Shown one piece after another: positions 34,299-43,053 of a DNA stretch of 64,000 bases. Both the position numbers and the translations under genes were made by a program. The notes under the pieces were generated by a model. It was given only the letters and a program-made list of their open reading frames with translations. It did no database searches and had not been told where the DNA came from. The first letter of the stretch is position 1. Every line of letters begins with the position of its first letter. The DNA comes from Allobosea sp. Tri-44 (GTDB lineage: Bacteria; Pseudomonadota; Alphaproteobacteria; Rhizobiales; Beijerinckiaceae), in NCBI RefSeq assembly GCF_004123845.1, contig NZ_NBDP01000003.1, forward strand, positions 620,001-684,000, read 5' to 3'.

Positions 34299-34724
34299 TC
34301 AGGCGAGAGCGACGGGGCGGCCGGCGGCGTCGACGACGAGCTCGCCGTCTTCCTTGCGGAATTCGCCCAATTGCGGTGGCAGCAGAGACAAGACTGCCTC
34401 GGACGGGCGACACAGCCGCACCCCCTTCGGCGACACGACGAGCGGCCGGTTGATCAGGACCGGATTGGCCTCGATCGCGTCGAGCAAGGCATCGTCGGAG
34501 AGGTTCGGATCATCGAGCCCGAGCTCGGCGAAGGGCGTACCCTTCTCCCGAAGAATCTCGCGGACTGTCAGCCCTGCGCGGGCCAGGAGCTGCTGCAGCA
34601 ACGCCCTGGTCGGCGGCGTCTTAAGGTACTCGATCACATGCGGTTCGACGCCGGCATTGCGGATCAGGCCAAGCGTGTTCCGCGACGTCCCGCAGGCCGA
34701 GTTGTGGTAGATGACGACTTCCAT
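34299..34724 (-). CDS. arsC: Arsenate reductase, glutaredoxin-dependent (ArsC/Spx fold)
   Basis: A 141-residue ArsC with catalytic Cys11 in IYHNSACGTSRNTL and the arginine-bearing INRPLVVSPKGVRLCRP segment. It reduces arsenate using glutathione/glutaredoxin. ATG 34724 overlaps the stop of the upstream thioredoxin-type arsC (ATGA), so the cell makes two mechanistically unrelated arsenate reductases from one transcript. Confidence 0.95.
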   Translation of the reverse strand: MEVVIYHNSACGTSRNTLGLIRNAGVEPHVIEYLKTPPTRALLQQLLARAGLTVREILREKGTPFAELGLDDPNLSDDALLDAIEANPVLINRPLVVSPKGVRLCRPSEAVLSLLPPQLGEFRKEDGELVVDAAGRPVALA

Positions 34725-35251
34725 CACCCCACCTCCGGACGGGAGCCAGTCGTTCCTTCGAGGCCACCGATCTGCCGGACGCGCTGCGCCAGCGCCATCT
34801 CGTCCAGGCTGGCGACAGGGAGCGAAAGCAGGACGTTGATGCGATTCCTGAGGTAGCGCAGCGCCGTCACGAAGGCCCGCTCGCGCTCGATCTCGGTGCC
34901 TTCGACATTCGAGGGGTCTTCGATTCCCCAATGCGCCGTGATCGGCTGGCCGGGCCAGAATGGGCAGGCTTCGCCGGCCGCCTGATCACAGACGGTGATG
35001 ACCATATCCATGACGGGCGCGCCGGGTGCCGCAAACACGTCCCAGGTCTTAGACGACAACCCCGCGGTCGGAATGCCCTCGGCCTCGAGTACCTTGAGCG
35101 CCATGGGCTTTGGGCCGGGGCCGCCTTCGCTGCCGGCGGAGAAAGCGTGAAAGCGTCCCTCGCCGAGGTGGTTGAGCATTGCCTCGGCCATGATGGAGCG
35201 GGCGGAGTTATGCGTGCAGAGGAACAGCACGTTGTGGATGCGATCAGGCAT
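34724..35251 (-). CDS. arsC: Arsenate reductase, low-molecular-weight phosphatase fold
   Basis: A 175-residue protein with the phosphatase P-loop Cys12-x5-Arg18 (VLFLCTHNSARSIMAE) and VITVCDQAAGEACPFWPGQP with two further redox-type cysteines, as in thioredoxin-coupled arsenate reductases. ATG 35251 gives the expected N-terminus; it overlaps the arsR stop by 8 bp. A C-terminal extension beyond the usual 135-140 residues is helical (INVLLSLPVASLDEMALAQR). Confidence 0.93.
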   Translation of the reverse strand: MPDRIHNVLFLCTHNSARSIMAEAMLNHLGEGRFHAFSAGSEGGPGPKPMALKVLEAEGIPTAGLSSKTWDVFAAPGAPVMDMVITVCDQAAGEACPFWPGQPITAHWGIEDPSNVEGTEIERERAFVTALRYLRNRINVLLSLPVASLDEMALAQRVRQIGGLEGTTGSRPEVG

Positions 35252-35600
35252 CGGTCGTGACCTTCGGAGGACAGCAGGGGCTGAGTTCGGCCAGCAGCGG
35301 CGCGCAGATCTCCGCACGACCACCGCAGCAATCCTTGAGCAAGAAAGCGATGACGGCCCGCAGCGCTTCCAGGTCGGCGCGATAGACGATCGAGCGGCTG
35401 AAGCGCTCCGACCGCACGAGGCCTGCGCGGCTCAGGATGCCGAGATGCGACGACATCGTGTTGTGTGGGACTTCGAGGTGCCGGGCGATCTCTCCGGCCG
35501 GCAAGCCGTCGGGCTCCGCGGCGACCAGCAAGCGGAAGACGTCGAGCCGGGTGGTCTGCGCCATTGCGGCGAGGGAGAGGATGACCTGCTCATTTTCCAT
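35244..35600 (-). CDS. arsR: ArsR-family repressor (distal, heads the arsC-arsC-acr3 operon)
   Basis: A 118-residue winged-helix protein: LAAMAQTTRLDVFRLLVAA, GEIARHLEVPHNTMSSHLGI and RSERFSRSIVYRADLEALRA, with C-terminal KDCCGGRAEIC and SPCCPP thiols. The CCGG...C arrangement is frequent in proteobacterial ArsR proteins with C-terminal As(III) sites. ATG 35600 is abutted by a 9-bp-arm palindrome (35599-35622). It differs in sequence and thiol placement from the second arsR at 32.9 kb. Confidence 0.93.
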   Translation of the reverse strand: MENEQVILSLAAMAQTTRLDVFRLLVAAEPDGLPAGEIARHLEVPHNTMSSHLGILSRAGLVRSERFSRSIVYRADLEALRAVIAFLLKDCCGGRAEICAPLLAELSPCCPPKVTTDA

Positions 35601-35622
35601 ATGTCGAGACTTATCGACATAT
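35599..35622. promoter_or_regulatory. ArsR-type operator overlapping the distal arsR start
   Basis: Arms ATATGTCGA and TCGACATAT, perfectly complementary over 9 bp, flank GACTTA. The palindrome touches the arsR start codon, so bound repressor would also block translation-proximal transcription. Core TCGA arms match the other operator at 33223. Confidence 0.75.
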
Positions 35623-35646
35623 TGGCGCTGCCGCAAGTGGGGAGGG

Positions 35647-36387
35647 CTATGTTGATGCTAGGACCAACCCGCCGCGCAAAGCGTGGGCCCAGTCGGCCCG
35701 GCCGTTGGCTTCGGCGCGGCGTGCTGCATGCTCCCAGTCATAAGCGATGGCGTGATGCTCCACCGCTGCCGCATCAGCCATCGTCACCACCGCGAAACGG
35801 GCATGCGGTGCGCCGCTTTCCGAGACATGAAGGCTCGGATGCGTGGCCTGGTAGGCCGGATTGCCGACGCTGCCGGGATTGACGACAACGGTGCCGTTGC
35901 CGAGCCGCAGCAGGCGCGGCTGATGGCTGTGCCCGCACAGGACCACGGCAGAACCGGCCGCACCGATGAGAGCCTCGACCGCCTCCGGATGGGCCGCGAC
36001 CAGGCGCCCGCTTTCGATCTCGTCGAGGAGATAGGTTTCGTCGTCCTGCGGGCTGGCATGAAAGCAGCGCGCCTTGCCGATCTCGATCTCGAACGGAAGA
36101 GCCGCCAGCCAGTTGCGCGCCTCCGCGTCGAGGTCCCGCCAGGCGAAAGCGTCGGACGCGCCGAGCCCATCCGGAGATAGCGCTCCGAGCGCCCGGTCAT
36201 GATTGCCACGGACATGGCTCATCGTGCTGGCGCGTAAGAGCCGCACGGTCTCCGCCGGCCAGAGCGGGCCCGAGGCGCAGTCGCCGAGATTGACGACAGC
36301 GTCGATGGCCAGCCCGGCGAGCCTGGAGAGCACGGCTTCGAGAGCCGGCAAATTACCGTGCACATCGGCGATGACGCCTAGCCGCAT
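35647..36387 (-). CDS. Metallophosphoesterase (YfcE/MJ0936-like phosphodiesterase)
   Basis: A 246-residue calcineurin-like phosphoesterase with all metal motifs: MRLGVIADVHGN (Asp8, His10), VVNLGDCASG, VRGNHDRAL, a histidine in CFHASPQDD and LCGHSHQPRL, then VVVNPGSVGNP. It acts on phosphodiesters in the cytoplasm with two bound metals. Its end is 47 bp from the distal arsR start, on the same strand, but the arsR operator lies between, so it is probably not part of the ars operon. Confidence 0.9.
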   Translation of the reverse strand: MRLGVIADVHGNLPALEAVLSRLAGLAIDAVVNLGDCASGPLWPAETVRLLRASTMSHVRGNHDRALGALSPDGLGASDAFAWRDLDAEARNWLAALPFEIEIGKARCFHASPQDDETYLLDEIESGRLVAAHPEAVEALIGAAGSAVVLCGHSHQPRLLRLGNGTVVVNPGSVGNPAYQATHPSLHVSESGAPHARFAVVTMADAAAVEHHAIAYDWEHAARRAEANGRADWAHALRGGLVLAST

Positions 36388-36510
36388 GTCGCAAATCCTA
36401 AATCCAGAGCCGGCTCAGTGCCAGCCAGCCCTTGATGGCCCGTCTCGGGGCTCGCGCCAAGACCGCGGACGTCGTCGTTATTGGTTTCCGGGTCAGTTTG
36501 ACCGTGCAAC

Positions 36511-37968
36511 TCAAGCCGCCCAGGGCAGCGACCAGGTCTTGACGTTGGTGAAGCTCTTCATGGCTTCGACGACGCCCTCCTTGTAGCCGAGGCCTGAGTC
36601 CTTGATACCGCCGAAGGGGGACATCTCGATGCGGTATCCCGGGACCTCCCAGAGGTTGACGGTGCCGACCTCGAGCTCGGCGACAAAGCGCTGGATGTAG
36701 TCGAAGCGGTTGGTGCAGATGCCGGAGGAGAGGCCGTAGGCGGTCGAGTTCGAGATGCGGATCACCTCGGCGATGTCGTCGGGCACGCGGATGATCGGGA
36801 TGACCGGGCCGAAGGTCTCCTCGTGCACGAGCTCGCAGGTATAGGGGATGTGGTCGACCACGGTCGGATGGAACAGCGCCCCTTCCGCCCGCCTGCCGTG
36901 GAGGACGTGCGCGCCCTTGGCTACGGCGTCGTCGACGCGGGCCTGGAAGAGCGCGGCCGAGCGGGCGTTGATGACCGTGCCGACATCGGTCGTCGGGTCC
37001 ATCGGATCGCCGCATTTCAGTTTCTTCGCCTTCTCGACGATCAGCTTGGCAAAGGCGTCGGCGACGCTCTCGACCACCAGGATGCGCTTGACCGCGGTGC
37101 AGCGCTGGCCGGAGTTCTTGGTCGCGCCGGTGACCGCGAGCTCGGCCGCCTTGTCGAGATCGGCATCCTCCATGACGATCAGCGGGTCGTTGCCGCCGAG
37201 CTCGAGCACGATGCGCTTGTAGCCGGCGGTCGCGGCGATGTGCTTGCCGACCCGGACCGAGCCGGTGAAGGTCACCAGATCCGCGTCGGGATCGGTGATC
37301 ATCGCATCGCCCATGGTCGAGGGATTGCCGGTGACGACCGAGAGCATCTCCGGCGGCAGGCCGGCCTCGTAGAGCACGTCGGCCAAGGCGAGGGCGGTCA
37401 GCGGCGTCAGCTCGGTCGGCTTGAGGACGAGGCGGTTATTGGTCGCGATCGCCGGCGCCAGCTTGTGGCTGACCATGTTGAGCGGGTGATTGAACGGGGT
37501 GATCGCCGAGATCACCCCGAGCAGCGGCTGGCGCGTGGTGAAGATCTTGCGGGCCTTGCCGTTCGGCGAGATGTCGCAGGAGAACATCTCGCCATCGTCC
37601 TTGATGGTGAGCTGGGCCGCGAAGGACCAGACGTCGTAGGCGCGGCTGGCCTCGTAGAGCGAATCCTTCCAGCACAAACCGGCCTCGGCGGTGATGAGGC
37701 GAGCGAACTCCTCCCTGCGCGCGAACAGGAGCTCGGCGGTCTTCTGCAGGATCTTCTGGCGCTCATAGCGGGTCAGCACCGGCTTGAAGGCCCTGGCCCT
37801 GGCAAAGGCCTCGCGGACATGCTCGGGGCGAGCGGCCGGGATGAGGCCGACGAGGCTGTCGTCATAGGGGTTCCTGACTTCGACCATGTCGTCGGTCGAG
37901 ATCAGCTTGCCGGCGATGCGCATCGCCTCGCGCCGCACCGGCGGCTTCACGGTCGCGTTCATCGTCAC
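36511..37968 (-). CDS. phnY: Phosphonoacetaldehyde dehydrogenase (PhnY-type aldehyde dehydrogenase)
   Basis: A 485-residue NAD(P)-dependent aldehyde dehydrogenase: [20 protein letters not shown], general base Glu256 in VLELGGNDP and nucleophile Cys290 in [12 protein letters not shown]. Overlap with the phosphonoacetate hydrolase gene (GTG 37968 within its stop; ATG 37962 is the other start) and the phosphonate transporter genes upstream identify it as PhnY, oxidising phosphonoacetaldehyde to phosphonoacetate. The dehydrogenase family alone would not prove this substrate. Confidence 0.9.
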   Translation of the reverse strand: MTMNATVKPPVRREAMRIAGKLISTDDMVEVRNPYDDSLVGLIPAARPEHVREAFARARAFKPVLTRYERQKILQKTAELLFARREEFARLITAEAGLCWKDSLYEASRAYDVWSFAAQLTIKDDGEMFSCDISPNGKARKIFTTRQPLLGVISAITPFNHPLNMVSHKLAPAIATNNRLVLKPTELTPLTALALADVLYEAGLPPEMLSVVTGNPSTMGDAMITDPDADLVTFTGSVRVGKHIAATAGYKRIVLELGGNDPLIVMEDADLDKAAELAVTGATKNSGQRCTAVKRILVVESVADAFAKLIVEKAKKLKCGDPMDPTTDVGTVINARSAALFQARVDDAVAKGAHVLHGRRAEGALFHPTVVDHIPYTCELVHEETFGPVIPIIRVPDDIAEVIRISNSTAYGLSSGICTNRFDYIQRFVAELEVGTVNLWEVPGYRIEMSPFGGIKDSGLGYKEGVVEAMKSFTNVKTWSLPWAA

Positions 37969-39218
37969 TGCACCAGGTTGAGGGCGACGTCGAAGACGTC
38001 GAAGTTGCGCAGGATCCGCCCGTCCGGGACGGTGATCGGCCGGTTGGCGATCATCGGCACGCGCTGCTCGGTGATGCCGCCATGCGAGCGCAGCGGCTCG
38101 GTCAGGCCGGAAAGGTCGTGCCTGTCGGGCGAGGTGCCGAGCACTTTCTGCCGGGTCGAGATCACCACGACGTCGCCGATCCGGTCGGCCGGCAGCTCGA
38201 AGCGCTCGCAGGCCTCGGCCGCGGTGACCGCCAGCGCGATGCCCTCGAGGCCGGAGATGCGGGCGGCGACCTCTTCCTGGCTGGCGCCGTCGGGCAAATA
38301 GACCGTGGCGAAGGAGCCGAGCGCGCCGTGATGGACGACGTAAGGGTCGGTGATCGGCAGGATCACTCGCATCGTCCCCTTGCCGTACCAGTCGTCCATC
38401 AGGCTCTGCAGGTAGACGACGTCGGGCTCGCCATGGGGCAGGTGCTTGTCGTTCATGCCGTGGTCGGCGGTGATCACCAGCGTGCAGCCGAGGCGGTCGA
38501 GCTTGCCGACATACCCATCGAACATGGCGTAGAAGCTGTCGGCCATCTCCGAGCCCGGTGCCGCCTTGTGCTGCACATAATCGGTGGTCGAGAGGTACAT
38601 CAGGTCCGGCTTGAAGCTCTTGAGCAGCTTGACGCCGGCGGCGAAGACGAACTCCGAGAGATCGGCCGAGTAAACTGACGGGACCGGCATGCCGATGAAG
38701 CCGAGCACGTCGTCGATGCCGTTCTCAGGCAAGTTGGCCTTGTCGGCCTTCTCCGAGGAGAAGGCGATCGCGGTGCCTGTGCTAAAGTCGAGGCCCTTGC
38801 CGAGCAGGGTCCTGAGCTTGTCCTTGGCGGTGACCATCGCGACCTTGAGGCCGGCCTTCTGGAACTCGGCGAGGATGGTCGGGGCGCGCAGGAAGCGGGC
38901 ATCGTTCATCATCACCTCCTCCTTGGCCTCGCGGTCGTAGAAGAAGTTGCCGGCGATGCCGTGCACCGAAGGCGGGCGGCCGGTGATAATCGAGAGGTTG
39001 TTCGGGTTGGTGAAGCTCGGGATCACCGAATAGGCGTGGGTGCTGGCGCCGCTCCGCATGATCCGGTCGAGGTTCGGCGTCAGCCCCTTGGCGCTCGCCG
39101 CCTCGACATAGGACGGCTCCGAACCGTCCATGCAGATCACCACCGTCGGGCGAACCGGGCGAGCATAGCTACGGCCATTGGCGACGACGTCCGCGCCAAG
39201 CTTCGAATACATGTTCAT
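37965..39218 (-). CDS. phnA: Phosphonoacetate hydrolase
   Basis: A 417-residue alkaline-phosphatase-superfamily enzyme that splits phosphonoacetate to acetate and phosphate. Landmarks: [16 protein letters not shown] (metal Asp), nucleophile Thr in [34 protein letters not shown] and [11 protein letters not shown] (metal Asp-His), and a late His in [13 protein letters not shown] 39218 follows AAGGAG; GTG 39221 is possible. It is transcribed with phnY and downstream of phnD, phnC and phnE. Confidence 0.94.
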   Translation of the reverse strand: MNMYSKLGADVVANGRSYARPVRPTVVICMDGSEPSYVEAASAKGLTPNLDRIMRSGASTHAYSVIPSFTNPNNLSIITGRPPSVHGIAGNFFYDREAKEEVMMNDARFLRAPTILAEFQKAGLKVAMVTAKDKLRTLLGKGLDFSTGTAIAFSSEKADKANLPENGIDDVLGFIGMPVPSVYSADLSEFVFAAGVKLLKSFKPDLMYLSTTDYVQHKAAPGSEMADSFYAMFDGYVGKLDRLGCTLVITADHGMNDKHLPHGEPDVVYLQSLMDDWYGKGTMRVILPITDPYVVHHGALGSFATVYLPDGASQEEVAARISGLEGIALAVTAAEACERFELPADRIGDVVVISTRQKVLGTSPDRHDLSGLTEPLRSHGGITEQRVPMIANRPITVPDGRILRNFDVFDVALNLVQ

Positions 39219-39243
39219 CACGAACTCCTTGGGTCGGCGCCGA

Positions 39244-40047
39244 TCAGCGGATCAGCGCTCTGACGCGGGACGAAATCAGGTCTGCCACGAGCACCATGGC
39301 GAGGATCACGAGGATGCAGGTCGCGGTGTCCTGGTACTTGAAGAGCTTCATCGAGGAGACGAGCTCGAAGCCGATGCCGCCGGCGCCGACCATGCCGAGC
39401 ACGGTCGACTGGCGGACATTGGTCTCCAGTCGGTAGAAGATCGTCCCGAGCCAGGTCGGCAGCACCTGCGGCAGCACGCCGAAGAAGAAGGTCTTGAACG
39501 GGCCGACCCCGGCCGAGCGGAAGGCTTCCAGCGGCCCCTCGTCGATGTCCTCCATCGCCTCGGCGAAGAATTTTCCGAGCATGCCGGCGCCATGGATGGC
39601 GAGGGCGAGCACGCCGGCGAAGGGGCCAAGCCCGATGGCGGCGACGAAGATCAGCGCCAGGATGATCTCGTTGATGCCGCGCATGCAGTTCAGCGCCTGG
39701 CGCGTGGCGTGATAGATGACCGGGCTCGGGCTGAGATTGCGCGCCGCGAAGAAGCAGACGGGCAGGGCGATGACGACGCCGAGCAGCGTGCCCCAGACCG
39801 CGACCTGCAGGCTTTCCAGCGCCGGCTGCCAGAGCCGTTCGAGGAACTCCGGGTTGGGCGGCATCATCCGGACAAGGAAGTCCACCATATAGGGGATACC
39901 GTTCCAGAGATTGCTGGCGTTGATCTGGGAACCGACCGCGGCCCACCACAGGAAGACGAGGGTGGCGAGCGCGATGAAACCGACGCCCCACCAGCCGAAG
40001 CGACCCTGTGGCGGACGGATGACGAGTTGCAGAGTTCCGAGCGACAT
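39244..40047 (-). CDS. phnE: Phosphonate ABC transporter permease
   Basis: The 267-residue inner-membrane protein has about six membrane segments and the permease coupling loop EAFRSAGVGPFKTFFFGVLP. N-terminal half: FGWWGVGFIALATLVFLWW. It pairs with the PhnC ATPase 15 bp upstream and PhnD before that. A single permease gene is present, so it would form a homodimer. Confidence 0.94.
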   Translation of the reverse strand: MSLGTLQLVIRPPQGRFGWWGVGFIALATLVFLWWAAVGSQINASNLWNGIPYMVDFLVRMMPPNPEFLERLWQPALESLQVAVWGTLLGVVIALPVCFFAARNLSPSPVIYHATRQALNCMRGINEIILALIFVAAIGLGPFAGVLALAIHGAGMLGKFFAEAMEDIDEGPLEAFRSAGVGPFKTFFFGVLPQVLPTWLGTIFYRLETNVRQSTVLGMVGAGGIGFELVSSMKLFKYQDTATCILVILAMVLVADLISSRVRALIR

Positions 40048-40062
40048 TGGTTTCTCCCCTCG

Positions 40063-40872
40063 TCAGGCGGTTGCGGTGGCGATCATCGGCGCCAGCACGG
40101 GCAGGCTGGCCGGACGCGGCTTGAGGACGCGGCTGATGCCGGGGTCTTCGAGGCCGGGATAGATCTGGTGGACGATCTCGGAGGTGAGGTTGTCCGGCGT
40201 GTCGTCGAAGATCACCCGGCCGCCGCTGAGGCCGACGATGCGCTCGCCGAACTCGACGGCATAGTCGACCTGGTGGAGGTTGCAGATCACTGCGATCCCT
40301 TCCTCCTTGCAGATCGCCTTGAGGTAACCGAGCACGATGCGCGAGGTCTTGGGATCGAGGCTCGCCACCGGCTCGTCGCAGAGGATCACCGCCGGCTGCT
40401 GGGCCAGCGCCCGGGCGATGCCGACCCGCTGCTGCTCGCCGCCGGAGAGCTGGTCGCCGCGCGAGTTCGCCTTCTGGGCGAGCTCGACCCGCGCCAGGCA
40501 GTCCAGCGCGATCGCGACATCCTGCCTCGGGAAGAGCTGCAGCATGCTGAGGAAGGACGACAGCCCGGCCATGCGGCCGACGAGGACGTTCTTCAGCACC
40601 GACAGGCGCTTCACCAAATTGTGGTGCTGGAAGATCATCGCCACCGGCCGCTTGCCGGCGGCGCCACGCTTCAGGTCGAGCACCTTGCCGTCGATGATGG
40701 TCCGCCCTGCATCCGGCTCTGCCAGCCCGTTGATGCAACGCAGCAGCGTCGACTTGCCGGCGCCGCTCGGGCCGAGCACGACGAGGAACTCGCCGGCTTT
40801 GACGCTGAGGTCGATGCCCTGCAGGACCGGTCGGCCCGCATAGGACTTCTTCAGCCCTTCGATCTTGATCAT
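40063..40872 (-). CDS. phnC: Phosphonate ABC transporter ATP-binding protein
   Basis: A 269-residue ABC ATPase with Walker A VLGPSGAGKSTLLR, the signature LSGGEQQRVGIARAL, Walker B VILCDEPVASLDP and switch His in VICNLHQVDYA. Its length and RPVLQGIDLSVKAGE start fit PhnC proteins. It is co-transcribed with phnD and phnE. Confidence 0.95.
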   Translation of the reverse strand: MIKIEGLKKSYAGRPVLQGIDLSVKAGEFLVVLGPSGAGKSTLLRCINGLAEPDAGRTIIDGKVLDLKRGAAGKRPVAMIFQHHNLVKRLSVLKNVLVGRMAGLSSFLSMLQLFPRQDVAIALDCLARVELAQKANSRGDQLSGGEQQRVGIARALAQQPAVILCDEPVASLDPKTSRIVLGYLKAICKEEGIAVICNLHQVDYAVEFGERIVGLSGGRVIFDDTPDNLTSEIVHQIYPGLEDPGISRVLKPRPASLPVLAPMIATATA

Positions 40873-40901
40873 GTCGCTTCCTCCGCCGGTCGCGTTCGCG
40901 A

Positions 40902-41777
40902 CTACTTCATCCTGGTCAGGTCGAGCTTCAGCACTTTCGCCGTCTCCCGAATGATGTCGTAGGCTTGGTCGTTGGTCTCGACGAAGCGGTTGAGCTTGCC
41001 CTGGTCGGCCCAGGTGATGTCCCGGATGTTCAGGAAGGCGGTCTTGATCTGCGCCTTCAGATCCTCGGGCAGGTTCTTGCGCCAGCAGGTCGGCGATTCC
41101 GGGATCGGGTCCGACTCCCAGACGACGTGGATGTCGGCGCGGTCGACGAGCTTCTTCTGCACGGCAGCATCGAGGATACGGTCGGCGATCGTCGCGGCGT
41201 CGACGCGCTTGTTGGCGACGGCGAGCGCATTCGCGTCATGCGAGCCGGTGAAAAGCACACGGCCGAAATCCTTCTCGGGATCGAAGCCGAGCTTCATCAG
41301 TCCGGCCTTGGGAAAAAGATGGCCCGAGGTCGAGGACGGATCGACGAAGGCGAAGGTGCGCCCTTTCAGGCCCTTCCAGTCGCTGATGCCGCTATCCTTC
41401 CGCGCGATGATCTGGCTGCGATAATAGCTGCGGCTCGACTTGGCCGTCTCCGCCGTAGCGAAGGCCTCGATGGCCGCGACCGTGGTGCCGAGCACATAGG
41501 AGAACGGGCCGAGATAGGCGACGTCGACATGGTTCGAGCGCATCGCCTCGATCACGCCGTTATAATCCGAGGCGACGAAGCCCTGGACCTTGATGCCGAG
41601 GTTCCGCTCGAGCGCGGCGAGAAGCTGCGCGCTCGATTCCAGCATCGCCCGCGAATCCTCGGACGGGATCAACCCGACCCGGATCAGCTTGGTCTGGGCC
41701 TGGACCAGGGCCGGCGCCGCCAGCATCGCTCCCGTGGCCAGTGAACTCTTCAGAATCGTCCGGCGTGAAATGGTCAT
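40902..41777 (-). CDS. phnD: Phosphonate ABC transporter substrate-binding protein
   Basis: A 291-residue PhnD-type binding protein with an N-terminal export signal (ISRRTILKSSLATGAMLAAP; the RRT pair suggests possible Tat use). VGLIPSEDSRAMLESSAQLL, the ligand-site segment AYLGPFSYVLG, the SSTSGHLFPKAGLMKLG phosphonate-binding loop and WESDPIPESP follow. It is the first transporter gene of the phn operon and sets ligand specificity; the TSGHLFP loop is shared with known aminoethylphosphonate and phosphonate binders. Confidence 0.94.
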   Translation of the reverse strand: MTISRRTILKSSLATGAMLAAPALVQAQTKLIRVGLIPSEDSRAMLESSAQLLAALERNLGIKVQGFVASDYNGVIEAMRSNHVDVAYLGPFSYVLGTTVAAIEAFATAETAKSSRSYYRSQIIARKDSGISDWKGLKGRTFAFVDPSSTSGHLFPKAGLMKLGFDPEKDFGRVLFTGSHDANALAVANKRVDAATIADRILDAAVQKKLVDRADIHVVWESDPIPESPTCWRKNLPEDLKAQIKTAFLNIRDITWADQGKLNRFVETNDQAYDIIRETAKVLKLDLTRMK

Positions 41778-41855
41778 GTCATCCTCCCAAGATGATCCGG
41801 CGATCTTTTCGAACTGCCGGTGAACCGTTGCGGGTGTCGTTGCCCGGTGTTGAGC

Positions 41856-42944
41856 TCAGGCGGCCATGGCCGCCTGCCGTCCGATGAAGTTGCGCCCGCG
41901 CTCGCCTTCGAGCGCCTTGCCGACGAGGCGATTCCATTCACCTGCGGTGACGCCATAGGCGGAAGGATCGGTCGCGACGCCGAGATCCCTGAGGAAGGCG
42001 CCGAGCCGCTCGGCCCCGGCGTCGAGGTCGGGTCCGAAAACCCGGCGCAGCGCCGCGTCGCATTGCGGCTGCGCGCCCATCGCCCAGCGCATCACCATCG
42101 GCAGCGAGAAGGAGCAGGCGATGCCGTGGATCGTGCCGCTCTTCAGCGTGATGTCGTAGGAGATGTTGTGCGCGAGCGCCGTCTTGGTGTTGGAGAAGGC
42201 GAGGCCCGCCAGCAGGCTGGCGCGCATCTGCCGGGTCCGCAGCTCGACATCGTCGAGGCGTTCCAGCAGGCGCGGCAGCGTGTCGATGATCTCGCGGGCC
42301 GCCTCGACCGCATAGTTCGCGGACACGGGATTGCCGTTGACGTTCCAGATGCTTTCGAGCGCATGGGACAGGGCGTCGAGCCCGGTCGCCAGGGTGAGAC
42401 CGCGCGGCGCACCAACCGTCAGGGCGGGGTCGAGCACCGCCGTCTCCGGATAGAGCCGGGGATGGGCGAGTGAGTATTTGCTGCCATTGGCCGAGTCCCA
42501 GACCGTCGCCCAGGAGGTGACCTCGCTGCCGGTGCCGGCCGTGGTCGGCACGGCGATGATCGGGATGATCGTGGTCGCGTCGAGCGGCGTCTTCTCGACC
42601 AGATGCCGACGCACGGTCTCGAAGTCGCCGCCGCTGGCCGCCAGCACCTTCGCCGCATCGATCATCGAGCCGCCACCGAGTGCGACGATGACCTCGGCCG
42701 GCTCGGCCGCGCCGAACTGACGGCAGGACTCGGCGAGGTCGGCGCAGTCCGGATTGGTCTCGATGTTGGTGATCGACACGACCGGTGCGCCGGCGACTGC
42801 CGTCAGCCGGACGGAGAGCTCGCGGAAGAGCGGCTGGTCATAGGTGACGAGGGCCCAGCGGCGGTTGCCGATCAGGCCGGAGACCTCGTCGAGCAGGCCA
42901 GACCCGAAACGGATCTTCACGGGGTTCCAGTACGCCCAGTTCAT
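41856..42944 (-). CDS. Iron-containing alcohol dehydrogenase of the phosphonate cluster
   Basis: A 362-residue group III (iron-type) alcohol dehydrogenase: EVIVALGGGSMIDAAKVLAA nucleotide motif, TTAGTGSEVTSWATVWD, and metal His residues in GLDALSHALESIWN and TKTALAHNISYDITLKSG-TIHG. ATG 42944 is preceded by GAGG nine bases upstream; ATG 42953 is possible. Its neighbours fit the iron-ADH family associated with phosphonate metabolism. Since no aminotransferase (PhnW) is present, it may oxidise 2-hydroxyethylphosphonate to phosphonoacetaldehyde for PhnY; the reverse reduction is the alternative. Confidence 0.88.
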   Translation of the reverse strand: MNWAYWNPVKIRFGSGLLDEVSGLIGNRRWALVTYDQPLFRELSVRLTAVAGAPVVSITNIETNPDCADLAESCRQFGAAEPAEVIVALGGGSMIDAAKVLAASGGDFETVRRHLVEKTPLDATTIIPIIAVPTTAGTGSEVTSWATVWDSANGSKYSLAHPRLYPETAVLDPALTVGAPRGLTLATGLDALSHALESIWNVNGNPVSANYAVEAAREIIDTLPRLLERLDDVELRTRQMRASLLAGLAFSNTKTALAHNISYDITLKSGTIHGIACSFSLPMVMRWAMGAQPQCDAALRRVFGPDLDAGAERLGAFLRDLGVATDPSAYGVTAGEWNRLVGKALEGERGRNFIGRQAAMAA

Positions 42945-43034
42945 GCGTTCCATCCTCAAAATGCGCCTTGCCGGCTTTGTTGCGAGGATGTTCACAGAGC
43001 TCGTTTCCTATAACAAATTGATTTTTTAATCCAA

Positions 43035-43053
43035 ATAGATAGAAATTATCTAT
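43035..43053. promoter_or_regulatory. AT-rich palindrome overlapping the LysR start
   Basis: ATAGATA-GAAAT-TATCTAT, perfect 7-bp arms, in a strikingly AT-rich stretch (43010-43055) of an otherwise GC-rich spacer between the divergent iron-ADH and LysR genes. It overlaps the LysR start codon, so it suits an autoregulatory LysR site, and no Shine-Dalgarno sequence precedes that ATG. Confidence 0.55.

Noticed and set aside
39178..40962. 594-codon plus-strand frame opposite phnE and phnC
   Set aside because: It is antisense to two clear ABC transporter genes, with a His/Asp/Arg-rich composition and no motifs.
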